A stretch of 64,000 nucleotides of DNA from an uncultured Lachnospiraceae bacterium. GTDB lineage: Bacteria; Bacillota; Clostridia; Lachnospirales; Lachnospiraceae. Shown here piece by piece: positions 24,338-33,237 of the stretch (positions within the stretch are counted from its first letter, which is position 1; each line of letters begins with the position of its first letter). The DNA is taken from assembly GCA_910586615.1 (NCBI GenBank), contig CAJUJP010000021.1, forward strand, positions 1 through 64,000, written 5' to 3'. Under the pieces are notes generated by a model. The model saw only the letters and a program-made list of their open reading frames with translations, searched no databases and was not told the DNA's origin. The position numbers and the translations under genes are program-made.

Positions 24338-25450
24338 ATGGACGAAAATGTACAGGCAAAGTTTGAAGAGCGTTTGAAAGAGCTCTTGGCGATTGCAAAG
24401 AAGAAGAAAAATGTTCTGGAATATCAGGAGATCAATGATTTCTTCGCGGAGTTTTCTTTAGAGGAAGATCAGTTCGATAAGATTCTGGAAACATTGGAAC
24501 AGAATAATGTGGACGTGCTTCGGATCACGGAAGATGATGATGTGGACGATGAAGAGATCATTCTGACCGAGGAGGATGAGGTGGATGTGGAGAACATCGA
24601 CCTGTCCGTACCTGACGGGATCAGCATTGAGGATCCGGTGAGAATGTATTTGAAGGAGATCGGAAAAGTTCCACTGCTTAGTGCAGAGGAGGAGATCGAG
24701 CTTGCCAAGAAGATGGAGATGGGAGATCAGGAGGCGAAGAAACGCCTTGCGGAAGCGAATTTACGTCTTGTGGTCAGCATCGCCAAAAGGTATGTGGGAC
24801 GGGGAATGCTTTTCCTCGATCTGATCCAGGAAGGAAATCTGGGTCTGATCAAGGCGGTGGAGAAATTTGATTACCGCAAAGGCTACAAATTTTCCACTTA
24901 CGCAACATGGTGGATCCGTCAGGCGATCACGAGAGCCATTGCAGATCAGGCAAGGACGATCCGTATTCCGGTGCATATGGTGGAGACGATCAATAAGCTG
25001 ATCCGCGTGAGCAGACAGCTGCTTCAGGAACTGGGGCGTGAACCTACCCCGGAAGAGATTGCGGAACAGATGAATATGCCTGTGGAGCGTGTCCGTGAGA
25101 TTCTCAAGATCTCCCAGGAGCCGGTTTCTCTGGAAACACCCATCGGTGAGGAGGAAGACAGCCATCTGGGCGATTTTATACAGGACGACAATGTGCCTGT
25201 TCCGGCGGATGCGGCAGCTTTTACTTTGTTAAAAGAGCAGCTGGTGGAAGTGCTGGGGACGCTGACGGAGAGAGAGCAGAAGGTATTGCGTTTGCGGTTC
25301 GGCCTGGATGACGGCCGCGCAAGAACATTGGAGGAAGTGGGAAAAGAATTCAATGTTACCCGTGAGCGTATCCGTCAGATCGAGGCGAAAGCGCTGCGCA
25401 AACTGAGGCATCCCAGCAGAAGCCGTAAATTAAAGGATTATCTGGACTGA
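24338..25450 (+). CDS. rpoD: RNA polymerase sigma factor RpoD (sigma-A)
   Basis: The housekeeping sigma factor, 370 residues, of the compact Firmicutes type. Region 1.2 begins near PVRMYLKEIGKVPLL; region 2 contains FLDLIQEGNLGLIKAVEKF and YATWWIRQAITRAIADQ, which recognises and melts the -10 element. Region 3 and region 4.2 (VTRERIRQIEAKALRKLRH) follow, the latter reading the -35. The acidic stretch near residues 65-90 is the linker after region 1.1. ATG 24338 follows AGGATGGGCCAGGTAG; the stop overlaps the trmK start by one base. Confidence 0.97.
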   Translation: MDENVQAKFEERLKELLAIAKKKKNVLEYQEINDFFAEFSLEEDQFDKILETLEQNNVDVLRITEDDDVDDEEIILTEEDEVDVENIDLSVPDGISIEDPVRMYLKEIGKVPLLSAEEEIELAKKMEMGDQEAKKRLAEANLRLVVSIAKRYVGRGMLFLDLIQEGNLGLIKAVEKFDYRKGYKFSTYATWWIRQAITRAIADQARTIRIPVHMVETINKLIRVSRQLLQELGREPTPEEIAEQMNMPVERVREILKISQEPVSLETPIGEEEDSHLGDFIQDDNVPVPADAAAFTLLKEQLVEVLGTLTEREQKVLRLRFGLDDGRARTLEEVGKEFNVTRERIRQIEAKALRKLRHPSRSRKLKDYLD

Positions 25451-26286
25451 TGAAGCCTGTGACACTGTCAGAGAGAATGCGGGCTGTGGCTGAAATGGTC
25501 ACAGTGGGAAACCGGGTATGCGATGTGGGGTGTGACCACGGATTCGTGTCGATCTATCTGGTGGAGCAGGGCATCAGTCCCGGTGCATTGGCAATGGATG
25601 TTAGAACAGGACCGTTGAGCGCGGCCAGAGAGCATGTGGCGGAGCGGGGACTGGAAAGAAAGATAGAAACAAGATTATCGGATGGTTTACATAACTATAA
25701 TATCGGTGAGGCGGAGACGTTGATCTGTGCCGGTATGGGCGGCAGCCTGATGCGGCAGATTCTGAGCGATCAGCCGGATAAGACCCGGTCCTTTGTGGAA
25801 ATGGTCTTGCAGCCCCAGTCGGAGCTGGAACAGTTCCGCGCGTGGCTTCGTGAGGCGGGATACCGGATCGCCGGGGAGAATATGATAGAGGAAGAAGGAA
25901 AGTTCTATCCGATGATGCGGGTTGTGCACAGAGACGATGCAGATATGGACGGGGGATGTATGCCGCTTTCGGGAGAGACAGTTGAGTGCGAATTATGTAA
26001 ACTGGATGTGCAGACCGCAAAGACCGATGATTTGCAAATTGAAGATGCAGTTATGTCGGATGTTAGTGAATTATGTAAACTTCAAGACCGCTATGGGCCG
26101 GTTTTGCTGGCACGGAAAGATAAAGTTCTGACGGCATACCTGCAGCGGGAGAAAAGAATCTATGGGGGGATCCTGGAAGAACTTTCCGGGAACGGGCTGT
26201 GGGACGGCCAGCGCAGGCGCAGATACGAGCAGATACAGAGACTGCTGGACGACTGCTGTACAGCCTTAAAAATGATGGGACAGTAA
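25450..26286 (+). CDS. trmK: tRNA (adenine-22-N1)-methyltransferase TrmK
   Basis: An S-adenosylmethionine-dependent methyltransferase that modifies A22 of certain tRNAs. It starts LSERMRAVAEMV, has the SAM-binding VCDVGCDHGFVSIYL, and the AGMGGSLMRQIL block. The gene follows rpoD with an ATGA-type overlap, as in many Firmicutes. At 278 residues it is longer than usual (about 230-240), because of an insertion around residues 165-210 that contains ELCKL twice, encoded by nearly the same 14 bases at about 25990 and 26068. A folded methyltransferase can tolerate this since it follows the catalytic core. Confidence 0.9.
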   Translation: MKPVTLSERMRAVAEMVTVGNRVCDVGCDHGFVSIYLVEQGISPGALAMDVRTGPLSAAREHVAERGLERKIETRLSDGLHNYNIGEAETLICAGMGGSLMRQILSDQPDKTRSFVEMVLQPQSELEQFRAWLREAGYRIAGENMIEEEGKFYPMMRVVHRDDADMDGGCMPLSGETVECELCKLDVQTAKTDDLQIEDAVMSDVSELCKLQDRYGPVLLARKDKVLTAYLQREKRIYGGILEELSGNGLWDGQRRRRYEQIQRLLDDCCTALKMMGQ

Positions 26287-26306
26287 GGGGGAAGGAGAGC
26301 AATCTT

Positions 26307-27962
26307 ATGATTACAATCAAAATCAACGGGGAAGAAAAACTATTTGAGGATGGCGTTCAATATGAGTTGATAGCCGAAGAATATCAGAATGAGTGCACCA
26401 GCCAGATCGCGCTGGTGGTGATTGACGGCAAGATTCAGGAATTGATGAAACGTGCGGATCATGACTGCGAGCTGGAATTTATCACATATGAGGATATGAT
26501 CGGACACAAAGCATATGTCCGTTCGGCAGTGATGCTGATGATGAAAGCGATCAAAGATGTGGCAGGCATAGAGGCGGCAGTGAATGTGAAGGTTGAGTTT
26601 ACCATCGGATCGGGATATTACTGCAGTTTTAAAAACGGACTGAAGCTGGATGAGCAGACCATAGAAAAGATCAAAGACAGGATGGGCGAGCTGGCGGATA
26701 TGGATATGCTGGTGACCAAAAAGGCTTATCCTGCGGCAGAGGCTGTGGCGCTGTTTGATGAGCTTGGCATGAAAGATAAAGTTTCTCTTTTCAGATATCG
26801 CAGGAGTTCCAACATCAATGTGTACTGTCTGGGCGATTATTATGATTATTACTATGGCTACATGCTGCCGAGTACGGGGTATGTCAAATATTTTGATCTG
26901 TTCCCCTATGAAGAGGGCATGATACTTCTTCTGCCGGAGCGGGAGGAACCGGAGAAACTGCCGGAGTTCACCCCGAAGAAAAAACTGTTCCAGACGCTGA
27001 TGACTGCCCGTGAGTGGGGAATGGATATGGGAATCGATACCGTAGGCGATTTGAACGACCAGATCTGCCAGGGCGGGATCGCTGATCTGATTCTTGTGCA
27101 GGAGGCGCTGCAGGAACGCAGAATCGGCGAGATTGCGAGAGATATCGCACGACATGAAGGCGTGAAGTTTGTTATGATTGCGGGGCCTTCTTCCTCCGGG
27201 AAGACAACCTTTTCCCACAGATTGTCCATACAGCTTCGCACTTACGGGTTGAAACCACATCCCATCGGACTGGATAATTATTATCTGAATCATGACCAGA
27301 CGCCGCTGGATGATCAGGGAAAGCCGGATTACGAGTGTCTGGAAGCCCTTGACGTGGAGCAGTTCAACCGTGATATGAGTGATCTGCTGGCAGGAAAAGA
27401 AGTACAGCTTCCCACTTTTAACTTCAAGACAGGGAAACGTGAGTATAACGGCAAAATAACGAAACTCGGGGCAGATGATATTCTTGTGATCGAGGGAATT
27501 CACGGACTTAATGAGAAGATGTCCTATTCATTACCGGCAGAGAGCAAGTTTAAGATTTATATCAGTGCCCTCACCTGTCTGAATGTGGACGGACATAACC
27601 GGATTCCTACCACCGACGGCAGACTTCTGCGCCGTCTGGTGAGAGATGCCAGAACAAGAGGAACGTCCGCGGATCAGACCATTGCCATGTGGGACTCTGT
27701 CAGACGGGGTGAGGAAAAATATATTTTCCCGTTCCAGGAGGAGGCGGACGCTATGTTCAACTCTGCCATGATCTATGAACTGGCGGTAATCAAGCAGTAT
27801 GCGGAGCCGTTATTGTTTAATATCAGACAGGGAGAGCCGGCTTATCATGAGGCAAAGCGGCTTTTGAAATTCCTGGAATACTTTTTGGGTGTCAGCAGCG
27901 AGGAACTGCCGAAAAACTCGCTTTGTAGAGAATTTGTGGGCGGCAGCTGCTTTGACGTGTAA
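26307..27962 (+). CDS. TGS/uridine kinase-like nucleoside kinase
   Basis: A 551-residue fusion. The N-terminus (MITIKINGEEKLFEDG) is a TGS-like ubiquitin-fold domain, followed by a region resembling the ThrRS second additional domain. The C-terminal half from about 285 is a uridine-kinase/PRK P-loop domain with AGPSSSGKTTFSHRL, the nucleoside-site LDNYYLNHDQTPLDD and the later IEGIHGLNE Walker B. It would phosphorylate uridine/cytidine or a related substrate. This fusion is widespread in Clostridia and its substrate is not settled. ATG 26307 follows GAAGGAGAG, 20 bases after trmK, so it is likely in the same transcript. Confidence 0.85.
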   Translation: MITIKINGEEKLFEDGVQYELIAEEYQNECTSQIALVVIDGKIQELMKRADHDCELEFITYEDMIGHKAYVRSAVMLMMKAIKDVAGIEAAVNVKVEFTIGSGYYCSFKNGLKLDEQTIEKIKDRMGELADMDMLVTKKAYPAAEAVALFDELGMKDKVSLFRYRRSSNINVYCLGDYYDYYYGYMLPSTGYVKYFDLFPYEEGMILLLPEREEPEKLPEFTPKKKLFQTLMTAREWGMDMGIDTVGDLNDQICQGGIADLILVQEALQERRIGEIARDIARHEGVKFVMIAGPSSSGKTTFSHRLSIQLRTYGLKPHPIGLDNYYLNHDQTPLDDQGKPDYECLEALDVEQFNRDMSDLLAGKEVQLPTFNFKTGKREYNGKITKLGADDILVIEGIHGLNEKMSYSLPAESKFKIYISALTCLNVDGHNRIPTTDGRLLRRLVRDARTRGTSADQTIAMWDSVRRGEEKYIFPFQEEADAMFNSAMIYELAVIKQYAEPLLFNIRQGEPAYHEAKRLLKFLEYFLGVSSEELPKNSLCREFVGGSCFDV

Positions 27963-27976
27963 GATAAAAGTGAAAT

Positions 27977-28444
27977 AAACTAAGTAGAATAAATGATCGC
28001 GGCTGTACAGACGTAAGGGTACAGGTGAGGAAAGTCCGGGCTTCACAGGGCAGGATGCCGGATAACGTCCGGTGGAGGTGACTCCAAGGCCAGTGCAACA
28101 GAAAAGAAACCGCCTTGCAGTATCGTTTCGCGAAGTGGAAGCCGCTTGCGGCTTCAGCAGTTTCGCGAAGCGATGTGTTAACGCAGAGGGAAGTGGAAGC
28201 CGCTTGCGGCTTCGGCAGTTTCGCGAAGCGATACTGCAGGGTAAGGGTGGAATGGCAGTGTAAGAGACTACCGCTGCAACGGTAACGGTGCAGGCTGTGT
28301 AAACCCCATCCGAAGCAAGACCGAAAAGAAAGCGATAGATTGGCCCGATCTGCTTTCAGGTGGGTCGCTTGAGGTATCCGGCAACGGATATCCTGGATAG
28401 ATGATCATTCACGACATAACCCGGCTTATCGTTCTGCTTAGTTT
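27977..28444 (+). ncRNA. rnpB: RNase P RNA with an expanded arm
   Basis: The catalytic RNA of RNase P. Conserved core segments are visible: GAGGAAAGTCCGGGCTTC, ACAGGGCAGGATGCC, the AAACCGCC block, GGTAAGGGTGGAA, GTAAACCCCATCCGAAGCAA and ACATAACCCGGCTTATC. The ends are set by the P1 helix: AAACTAAGTAGAA at 27977-27989 pairs with TTCTGCTTAGTTT at 28432-28444 with one G-U pair. At 468 bases it is longer than the typical 350-410. The excess lies in one arm between the AAACCGCC block and GGTAAGGG, where P12 is expected, closed by CTTGCAGTATCG and CGATACTGCAGG and filled by a duplicated hairpin. Confidence 0.93.
28133..28232 (+). repeat. two 42-base direct repeats inside the RNase P RNA
   Basis: AAGTGGAAGCCGCTTGCGGC at 28133 and again at 28191 begins two 42-base units (28133-28174 and 28191-28232) that differ at one position. 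Each unit holds a perfect seven-pair hairpin (GAAGCCG, CTTG, CGGCTTC) and the self-complementary TTTCGCGAAG. Confidence 0.92.
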
Positions 28445-28453
28445 TTATAACCC

Positions 28454-28484
28454 GGCACAGGAAATAATGATTCCTGTGCCTTGT
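28454..28484 (+). terminator. Rho-independent terminator after rnpB
   Basis: GGCACAGGAA at 28454-28463 pairs perfectly with TTCCTGTGCC at 28471-28480, followed by TTGTC. The T tract is weak. The stretch from here to 28617 holds no gene. Confidence 0.7.
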
Positions 28485-28617
28485 CATATTACAGGGAATG
28501 TATGTTTATAGAAAGAACAGGCCGGAAGCAGGCTGTTCACAGAAAAGTTATACAATGGGCAGACTCGATACAGGATGTTTATGAGAATGCTGTAAAAAAC
28601 CAGAAAAGGTGGTACTC

Positions 28618-29466
28618 ATGATAAAGTGTGTACACGTGTTATTTTTGCATATCCGGCGAGGATATGCGTTTTCTCTGGCTGTATTTTTGGCTTGTGCATG
28701 TTATCTGTATGTGCCGCCAATGCAGGCTTATGCTGTGCAGAGGGAGCTTCCGCCGCATCTGATTCAGACGGTGGGAGAGCAGGAGATTTATGAAGGACTG
28801 CTTGCGCTTGACATGCTGGAATGCCCGGTGGAAGAAAAGGCAGACTGTGAGAAGGCTTATGAAAATGTAAAAAACTGTGTTGTACGGATTCAGATGGGGA
28901 ATGCTCATGGAAGCGGGATCATTTGGGAACTGACGCCGGAGCGGGTCATTGTTGCCACCAACAGGCATGTGCTGGAATACTGGGAAGAGACAGACAGTTA
29001 TGTGTATTTTCCCCAGGGATATTATACAGATGCACAGATTCTGGGGGTGTCGGAGAAGGTGGATGTGGGCTTTCTTGCTATAGATAACGTGGAATTTACC
29101 TACGGGGAGTTAAAAAAGCTTCGCAGTGCACATATAGAGGAAGACATTTATGACGGGCTGAGCCGGGGCGATATGATGTTTATGGCCGATGCGGGATCTG
29201 AAACGCAGGAAGCGCGGTTTTATGAGGCGGTGCTGGAAGAACGCCAGAAGTATATTGCGGATTTCGGGACAGATATGTTGTATGGAAAAGGATTTGCCAA
29301 AGCCGGTATGTCCGGCGGCGGAACTTTTGACGGATATGGAAATCTGATTGGAATGACTACGGGGGGAACCATACAGAATGAAGTGGCCGCTGTACCCTTG
29401 CCCGATCTGGTGCGGGCTTATGAGGAAATCGTGGGGGAAGAGGGATGGAACAGGGAAGGGAACTGA
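28618..29466 (+). CDS. membrane-anchored or secreted trypsin-like serine protease
   Basis: A 282-residue protein with an N-terminal hydrophobic signal or anchor (about 16-37). The catalytic domain follows with the triad His in VIVATNRHVLEYW, Asp in EKVDVGFLAID, and Ser in AKAGMSGGGTFD, as in the trypsin-2/S1C group. There is no PDZ domain, so it is simpler than HtrA. It would act outside the membrane. AGGTGG precedes ATG 28618. The downstream membrane-protein gene overlaps its last 22 bases, so the two may work together. Substrate unknown. Confidence 0.78.
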   Translation: MIKCVHVLFLHIRRGYAFSLAVFLACACYLYVPPMQAYAVQRELPPHLIQTVGEQEIYEGLLALDMLECPVEEKADCEKAYENVKNCVVRIQMGNAHGSGIIWELTPERVIVATNRHVLEYWEETDSYVYFPQGYYTDAQILGVSEKVDVGFLAIDNVEFTYGELKKLRSAHIEEDIYDGLSRGDMMFMADAGSETQEARFYEAVLEERQKYIADFGTDMLYGKGFAKAGMSGGGTFDGYGNLIGMTTGGTIQNEVAAVPLPDLVRAYEEIVGEEGWNREGN

Positions 29467-30575
29467 TATCGAGGCAGGATACAGAACAGGATATGGAACG
29501 AAATAGAGAACGGAATATGGAACAGAATACAGAGACAGAAGTGAAGCAGATCCTGCGGGAACCAGAGATCTGTTTCCAGGTCAGGGAAAACAGAACGGCT
29601 CTTATATGCGGTGTGTTGGCCGTAGGAGTTGCATTTTTCATATTGGCCATGAGGCTGCTTCATCCTTCTGGCCGGGGCGGCGGGGCGCTGCTGTACGTGC
29701 CGCTTGTATGTATGCTGGCGGGAGGGGTGTTTTTTCTGGTGCTTTATTATAACAGGAAGCTGACTGTATCAGATATGGAGCTGTGTTATGTAAACTTATT
29801 TGGCAGGCGGAAAGATTTTACGCTGGATCAGATAGGGTTTTGCAAAATTGGTGCGGGCGGCAGCCAGAATCTGTGTGTCCTGTATGATTTGATGGGTGAA
29901 AAGTTATGTAAACTTGATTTTGATATGCGGGGAATGGCACAGTTTCATCAGTATCTGGTAGATAATCAGGTTGAAGTGGAGTGGAACAGGGAACGGATGA
30001 ACAGGCGGGGAATGCTTCTGATCGATGTGATCCAGAGGGAGAGCGCGGTCTGTGAAGAGGAGATCTGCAAGTGTTCGGAGCAGTTTCGCGAGGAGGCGGA
30101 GAAGATTTTTCTCGATTGGGAAAAAAGAAATGCCAGATTCCAGGCGGACTGGGAGATCGGATTTGGAGAATATCAGGCGGCGGATCTGGAACAAAAATGT
30201 TTTTGTCAGGAACGGACGAGTTCTCTGCCGGAGATTCTGCAGACATTGCCGGATACCTATGAATGTCTGCTGGAGGCATATCTGAGGCGGGAAGACGGGT
30301 ATGTGGTGGACAGCCGGGGAGAGGTGGTCAACATTGTGCTTCCCTATCTGGTCAGGAGCAAATCATACCGTGTCGGCGAAGGAACGCGCATCAGGAAGAT
30401 GGATGAACAGAGTATGCAGGACTGGCTGATCCTGCAGCTCGATGCGCTTTCCAGAGAGCTTCCGCGGCATAAGTACCGCACGGAGACACTGGTGTTAAAG
30501 CATAAACTTGGCAGAACGGCGGGAATCCTCGCGGCAGGCGGAAAAGAGAGCGGCGGGAAAGAGAAGCAATTATAG
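29445..30575 (+). CDS. unknown membrane protein with two transmembrane helices
   Basis: I do not recognise a family. The 376-residue protein has a hydrophilic N-terminus with repeated Glu/Arg/Asn, two hydrophobic helices at about 51-70 and 80-100, then a segment LTVSDMELCYVNLFGRRKDF that resembles a bacterial PH-like domain, as seen in small membrane proteins with a TM-TM-PH order. The remaining 200 residues are Glu-rich and helical. Its start lies inside the protease gene, so expression is coupled. The sequence TTATGTAAAC occurs twice in the gene. Codon use looks like its neighbours. Confidence 0.6.
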   Translation: MEQGRELISRQDTEQDMERNRERNMEQNTETEVKQILREPEICFQVRENRTALICGVLAVGVAFFILAMRLLHPSGRGGGALLYVPLVCMLAGGVFFLVLYYNRKLTVSDMELCYVNLFGRRKDFTLDQIGFCKIGAGGSQNLCVLYDLMGEKLCKLDFDMRGMAQFHQYLVDNQVEVEWNRERMNRRGMLLIDVIQRESAVCEEEICKCSEQFREEAEKIFLDWEKRNARFQADWEIGFGEYQAADLEQKCFCQERTSSLPEILQTLPDTYECLLEAYLRREDGYVVDSRGEVVNIVLPYLVRSKSYRVGEGTRIRKMDEQSMQDWLILQLDALSRELPRHKYRTETLVLKHKLGRTAGILAAGGKESGGKEKQL

Positions 30576-30674
30576 ATATACGATATGTAAAAAATGTGCT
30601 AAGATGAATCAAAGGATTGTTTTTTGCGGGCAGTAAGCCGGACAGAGAATTTTTCAAAAATATGCATGGGGTTA

Positions 30675-30731
30675 CTGTGAAAAATAAATTTTTCACAGGC
30701 GAATTTGTGACTTGCGGCAGAAAATGCCGCA
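30675..30731 (+). promoter_or_regulatory. two perfect hairpins ahead of the aldose epimerase gene
   Basis: CTGTGAAAAA/TTTTTCACAG (30675-30684 with 30689-30698, four-base loop) and TGCGGCA/TGCCGCA (30713-30719 with 30725-30731, five-base loop) lie in the 183-base gap before the epimerase gene. The first could end the preceding transcript; the second sits close to the start codon. Confidence 0.5.
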
Positions 30732-30758
30732 GGCTGAGAGAAAGGTATGGTTATTATT

Positions 30759-31631
30759 ATGGCATTATTTCAGATCAGTAACGAAAAGATAACGATTCAG
30801 GTTGACAGCATGGGTGCAGAACTTAAATCACTTAAAGATGTAGCCACCGGAAGGGAATATATGTGGTGCGCAGATCCCCGGTACTGGAAACGTACATCAC
30901 CGGTTCTTTTTCCGCTGGTAGGCGGGCTGAAAGACGGAGTCTACCGTCTGGATGGCAAAGAGTACCGGATGGGACAGCATGGTTTTGCCAGAGACATGGA
31001 GTTCAGGTTAAAGAGCCAGGTGGCACAGGAAATCTGGTTTACGCTGGAATCAAACGAGGAGACAATGGAGAAATATCCATATCCTTTTGTGCTGGAACTG
31101 GGCTATGAACTTGCGGACCGGACAGTAGTAGTGAAGTGGCGGGTGAAGAATCCGGCCGGGGAACGGATGTATTTTTCCATAGGCGGACATCCGGCGTTTC
31201 TGTGTCCTATTGAAGAAGGGACGAAGCAGAGTGACTACATGATCCGGCTGGATGCCGGGGAGCAGGTGGTGTGTTCCAGTCTGGATGACGGACTGGTCAA
31301 TGGAAAGACTGTGTCCTGCTGGTTAAAAGACGGCATTCTTCCGATCACGGAGCATCTTTTTGACGGGGATGCGCTGGTGATCGAGCATGATCAGGCGCAC
31401 AGCGTTGCGCTGGTGAAGCCGGACGGAACGGATTATCTCAGGGTGGAGTTTGATGCACCTTTATTCGGCATCTGGTCGCCGCCGAAGAAGCAGGCGCCTT
31501 TTATCTGTATCGAACCCTGGTACGGCAGGTGCGACAGGGCAGGTTATACAGGCGGCTGGCAGGAACGTGACTGGACGCAGACGCTGGATGCAGGCGAGTC
31601 CTTTGCGGCGGATTATCGGGTGACAGTGTAA
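30759..31631 (+). CDS. aldose 1-epimerase family protein (LacX-like)
   Basis: A 290-residue galactose-mutarotase-fold protein. It begins MALFQISNEKITIQVDSMGA and has the LFPLVGGLKDGVY and GQHGFARDMEF blocks, and the sugar-binding His in SIGGHPAFLCPI, characteristic of the LacX/YeaD-like branch. It would interconvert anomers of an aldose or bind one. No sugar genes adjoin it, so its substrate is open. ATG 30759 is preferred to 30747 because the family N-terminus begins there and the GAGAAAGG sequence is too close to the first ATG. Confidence 0.85.
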   Translation: MALFQISNEKITIQVDSMGAELKSLKDVATGREYMWCADPRYWKRTSPVLFPLVGGLKDGVYRLDGKEYRMGQHGFARDMEFRLKSQVAQEIWFTLESNEETMEKYPYPFVLELGYELADRTVVVKWRVKNPAGERMYFSIGGHPAFLCPIEEGTKQSDYMIRLDAGEQVVCSSLDDGLVNGKTVSCWLKDGILPITEHLFDGDALVIEHDQAHSVALVKPDGTDYLRVEFDAPLFGIWSPPKKQAPFICIEPWYGRCDRAGYTGGWQERDWTQTLDAGESFAADYRVTV

Positions 31632-31657
31632 ATGAGTGAAGCTACAGGAGGGAGAAT

Positions 31658-32356
31658 ATGGCACCGATCGTACAGTGTATGGGGCTGACAAAGACATACG
31701 GCGGAAAAGTGGCGCTGAACCAGATATATCTGAATCTGGAACGGGGCAGGATCATCGGGCTTTTAGGGCCTAACGGGAGCGGCAAGACGACACTGATCAA
31801 AATCATGAACGGCCTGCTTAATCCGACGGCAGGAGAAATTCTGGTCAACGGACACAGACCGGGGATAGAGACAAAAAACAGTGTTTCTTATCTGCCGGAG
31901 CGGACTTATCTTCAGCCGGGCATGAAGGTGGTGGAAATGATGCAGTATTTTCAGGATTTTTACCCTGATTTTCGAATGGAACGGGCCTACGATATGCTGA
32001 CACGTCTGCAGATTCCGCCGGGAGAACGGCTTAAAAATCTGTCCAAGGGCATGAAAGAGAAGGTCCAGCTTATTCTTGTGATGAGCCGGGATGCCGATCT
32101 GTATGTGCTTGATGAGCCTATTGCTGGTGTTGATCCGGCATCCAGAGACTATATTCTGCATACAATCGTTCAAAACTATAACAGGAATGCGACGATCCTG
32201 CTGTCCACTCATCTGATTTCAGATGTGGAGAATATTCTGGATGAGGTGGTGTTTATCAGATACGGAAATATCATATTGCAGGCGGGCGCCGAAGAGATCA
32301 GACGCAATGAGAGAAAATCTGTGGATCGTTTCTTCAGGGAGGTGTTCGCATGTTAG
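31658..32356 (+). CDS. ABC transporter ATP-binding protein (YtrB-like)
   Basis: A 232-residue ATPase with Walker A GPNGSGKTT, signature LSKGMKEKV (a GM variant of LSGGQ), Walker B LYVLDEPIAGVDP and the switch His in LLSTHLISD. It partners with the permease gene that overlaps its last seven bases. The variant signature and short length are typical of YtrB/EcsA-type exporters with a single fused or separate membrane subunit. No GntR-type regulator, which often accompanies ytr genes, is next to it. RBS AGGAGGGAG precedes ATG 31658. Confidence 0.9.
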   Translation: MAPIVQCMGLTKTYGGKVALNQIYLNLERGRIIGLLGPNGSGKTTLIKIMNGLLNPTAGEILVNGHRPGIETKNSVSYLPERTYLQPGMKVVEMMQYFQDFYPDFRMERAYDMLTRLQIPPGERLKNLSKGMKEKVQLILVMSRDADLYVLDEPIAGVDPASRDYILHTIVQNYNRNATILLSTHLISDVENILDEVVFIRYGNIILQAGAEEIRRNERKSVDRFFREVFAC

Positions 32357-33132
32357 GAAGATTGATGAAATATGAATGGAAGGCTACCTGGAAGCTGCTT
32401 GTTCCGGTAAATCTTCTGATCGTGGTGATGACATTTTTTGCCTGTGTAACTGTGAGAATGAAAGTGTTTGAGTCCGGCAACGACGGAATTATCTTCAGTG
32501 CGATCATGATTCTTATGGCCTATATGGCCAGCATGTTTGCGGCAATGGTCGGCACGGCGATCTATCTGATCTATCGATTCTATACTTCGACTTATGGTGA
32601 TCAGGGGTATCTTCTGCACACACTGCCTGTGGACAAGCATCATATTATTCTGGCAAAGGTTATCGTCAGCACGGGGTGGCTGCTCTGCAGTTCCTTTCTG
32701 ATCTATATGTCAGGGCTTCTTCTGGTTGCGCGGGAAGGGGAACTTGTCTCACATGTTTTGGACAGCACGAAAGAGATGGTGGAACTGGCCGGGAGTGAAA
32801 AGGTAACCTTTTTTACCATTGTGATGACGGCCATAACTTATGTTGTAAGTATGCTTGCCAGAGTGTTGAAGGTGATGGCGTGTATTTCTCTCGGACAGAT
32901 GTCATCCAATCATAAGCTGCTTACAGCCTTTGGCTTTTATTTTGCTACATATTTTGTACAACAGATTATAAATGGAATTTATTATATGTTTCTGGGAGTG
33001 ATCAATTCAAGGCTGGATACATGGTATTATGGAAGTTCATGGGAGTTTATGCTGATTTTCGGGCTGATTTATTTGGTCGTGTTTTATCTGCTGACATGGT
33101 ACGTGATGGAAAAGAATCTGAATCTGGATTAG
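32350..33132 (+). CDS. ABC transporter membrane subunit
   Basis: A 260-residue membrane protein with six hydrophobic segments (about 16-36, 45-70, 105-125, 150-175, 190-210, 225-250). It begins MLGRLMKYEWKATWKLL, a common opening for ABC-2-like permeases. It overlaps the ATPase gene, so the two form one transporter with an unknown substrate. The last codons encode EKNLNLD, and a near copy of the DNA encoding this (TGAATCTGGATT) recurs 35 bases later, ahead of the GTPase gene. Confidence 0.85.
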   Translation: MLGRLMKYEWKATWKLLVPVNLLIVVMTFFACVTVRMKVFESGNDGIIFSAIMILMAYMASMFAAMVGTAIYLIYRFYTSTYGDQGYLLHTLPVDKHHIILAKVIVSTGWLLCSSFLIYMSGLLLVAREGELVSHVLDSTKEMVELAGSEKVTFFTIVMTAITYVVSMLARVLKVMACISLGQMSSNHKLLTAFGFYFATYFVQQIINGIYYMFLGVINSRLDTWYYGSSWEFMLIFGLIYLVVFYLLTWYVMEKNLNLD

Positions 33133-33237
33133 CCGGAGCGGGGGACTGATAAGTTGAATCTGGATTCAGGCAGGCGTCTTGACATATCCGGGAAAAAGTT
33201 AGAGAATAATAAAGTATGGAAAGGCTGGTGTATTGGA

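Noticed and set aside
26340..27503. 387-codon open frame on the minus strand
   Set aside because: A shadow of the TGS/uridine kinase-like gene; the product is His/Ile-rich without domains.
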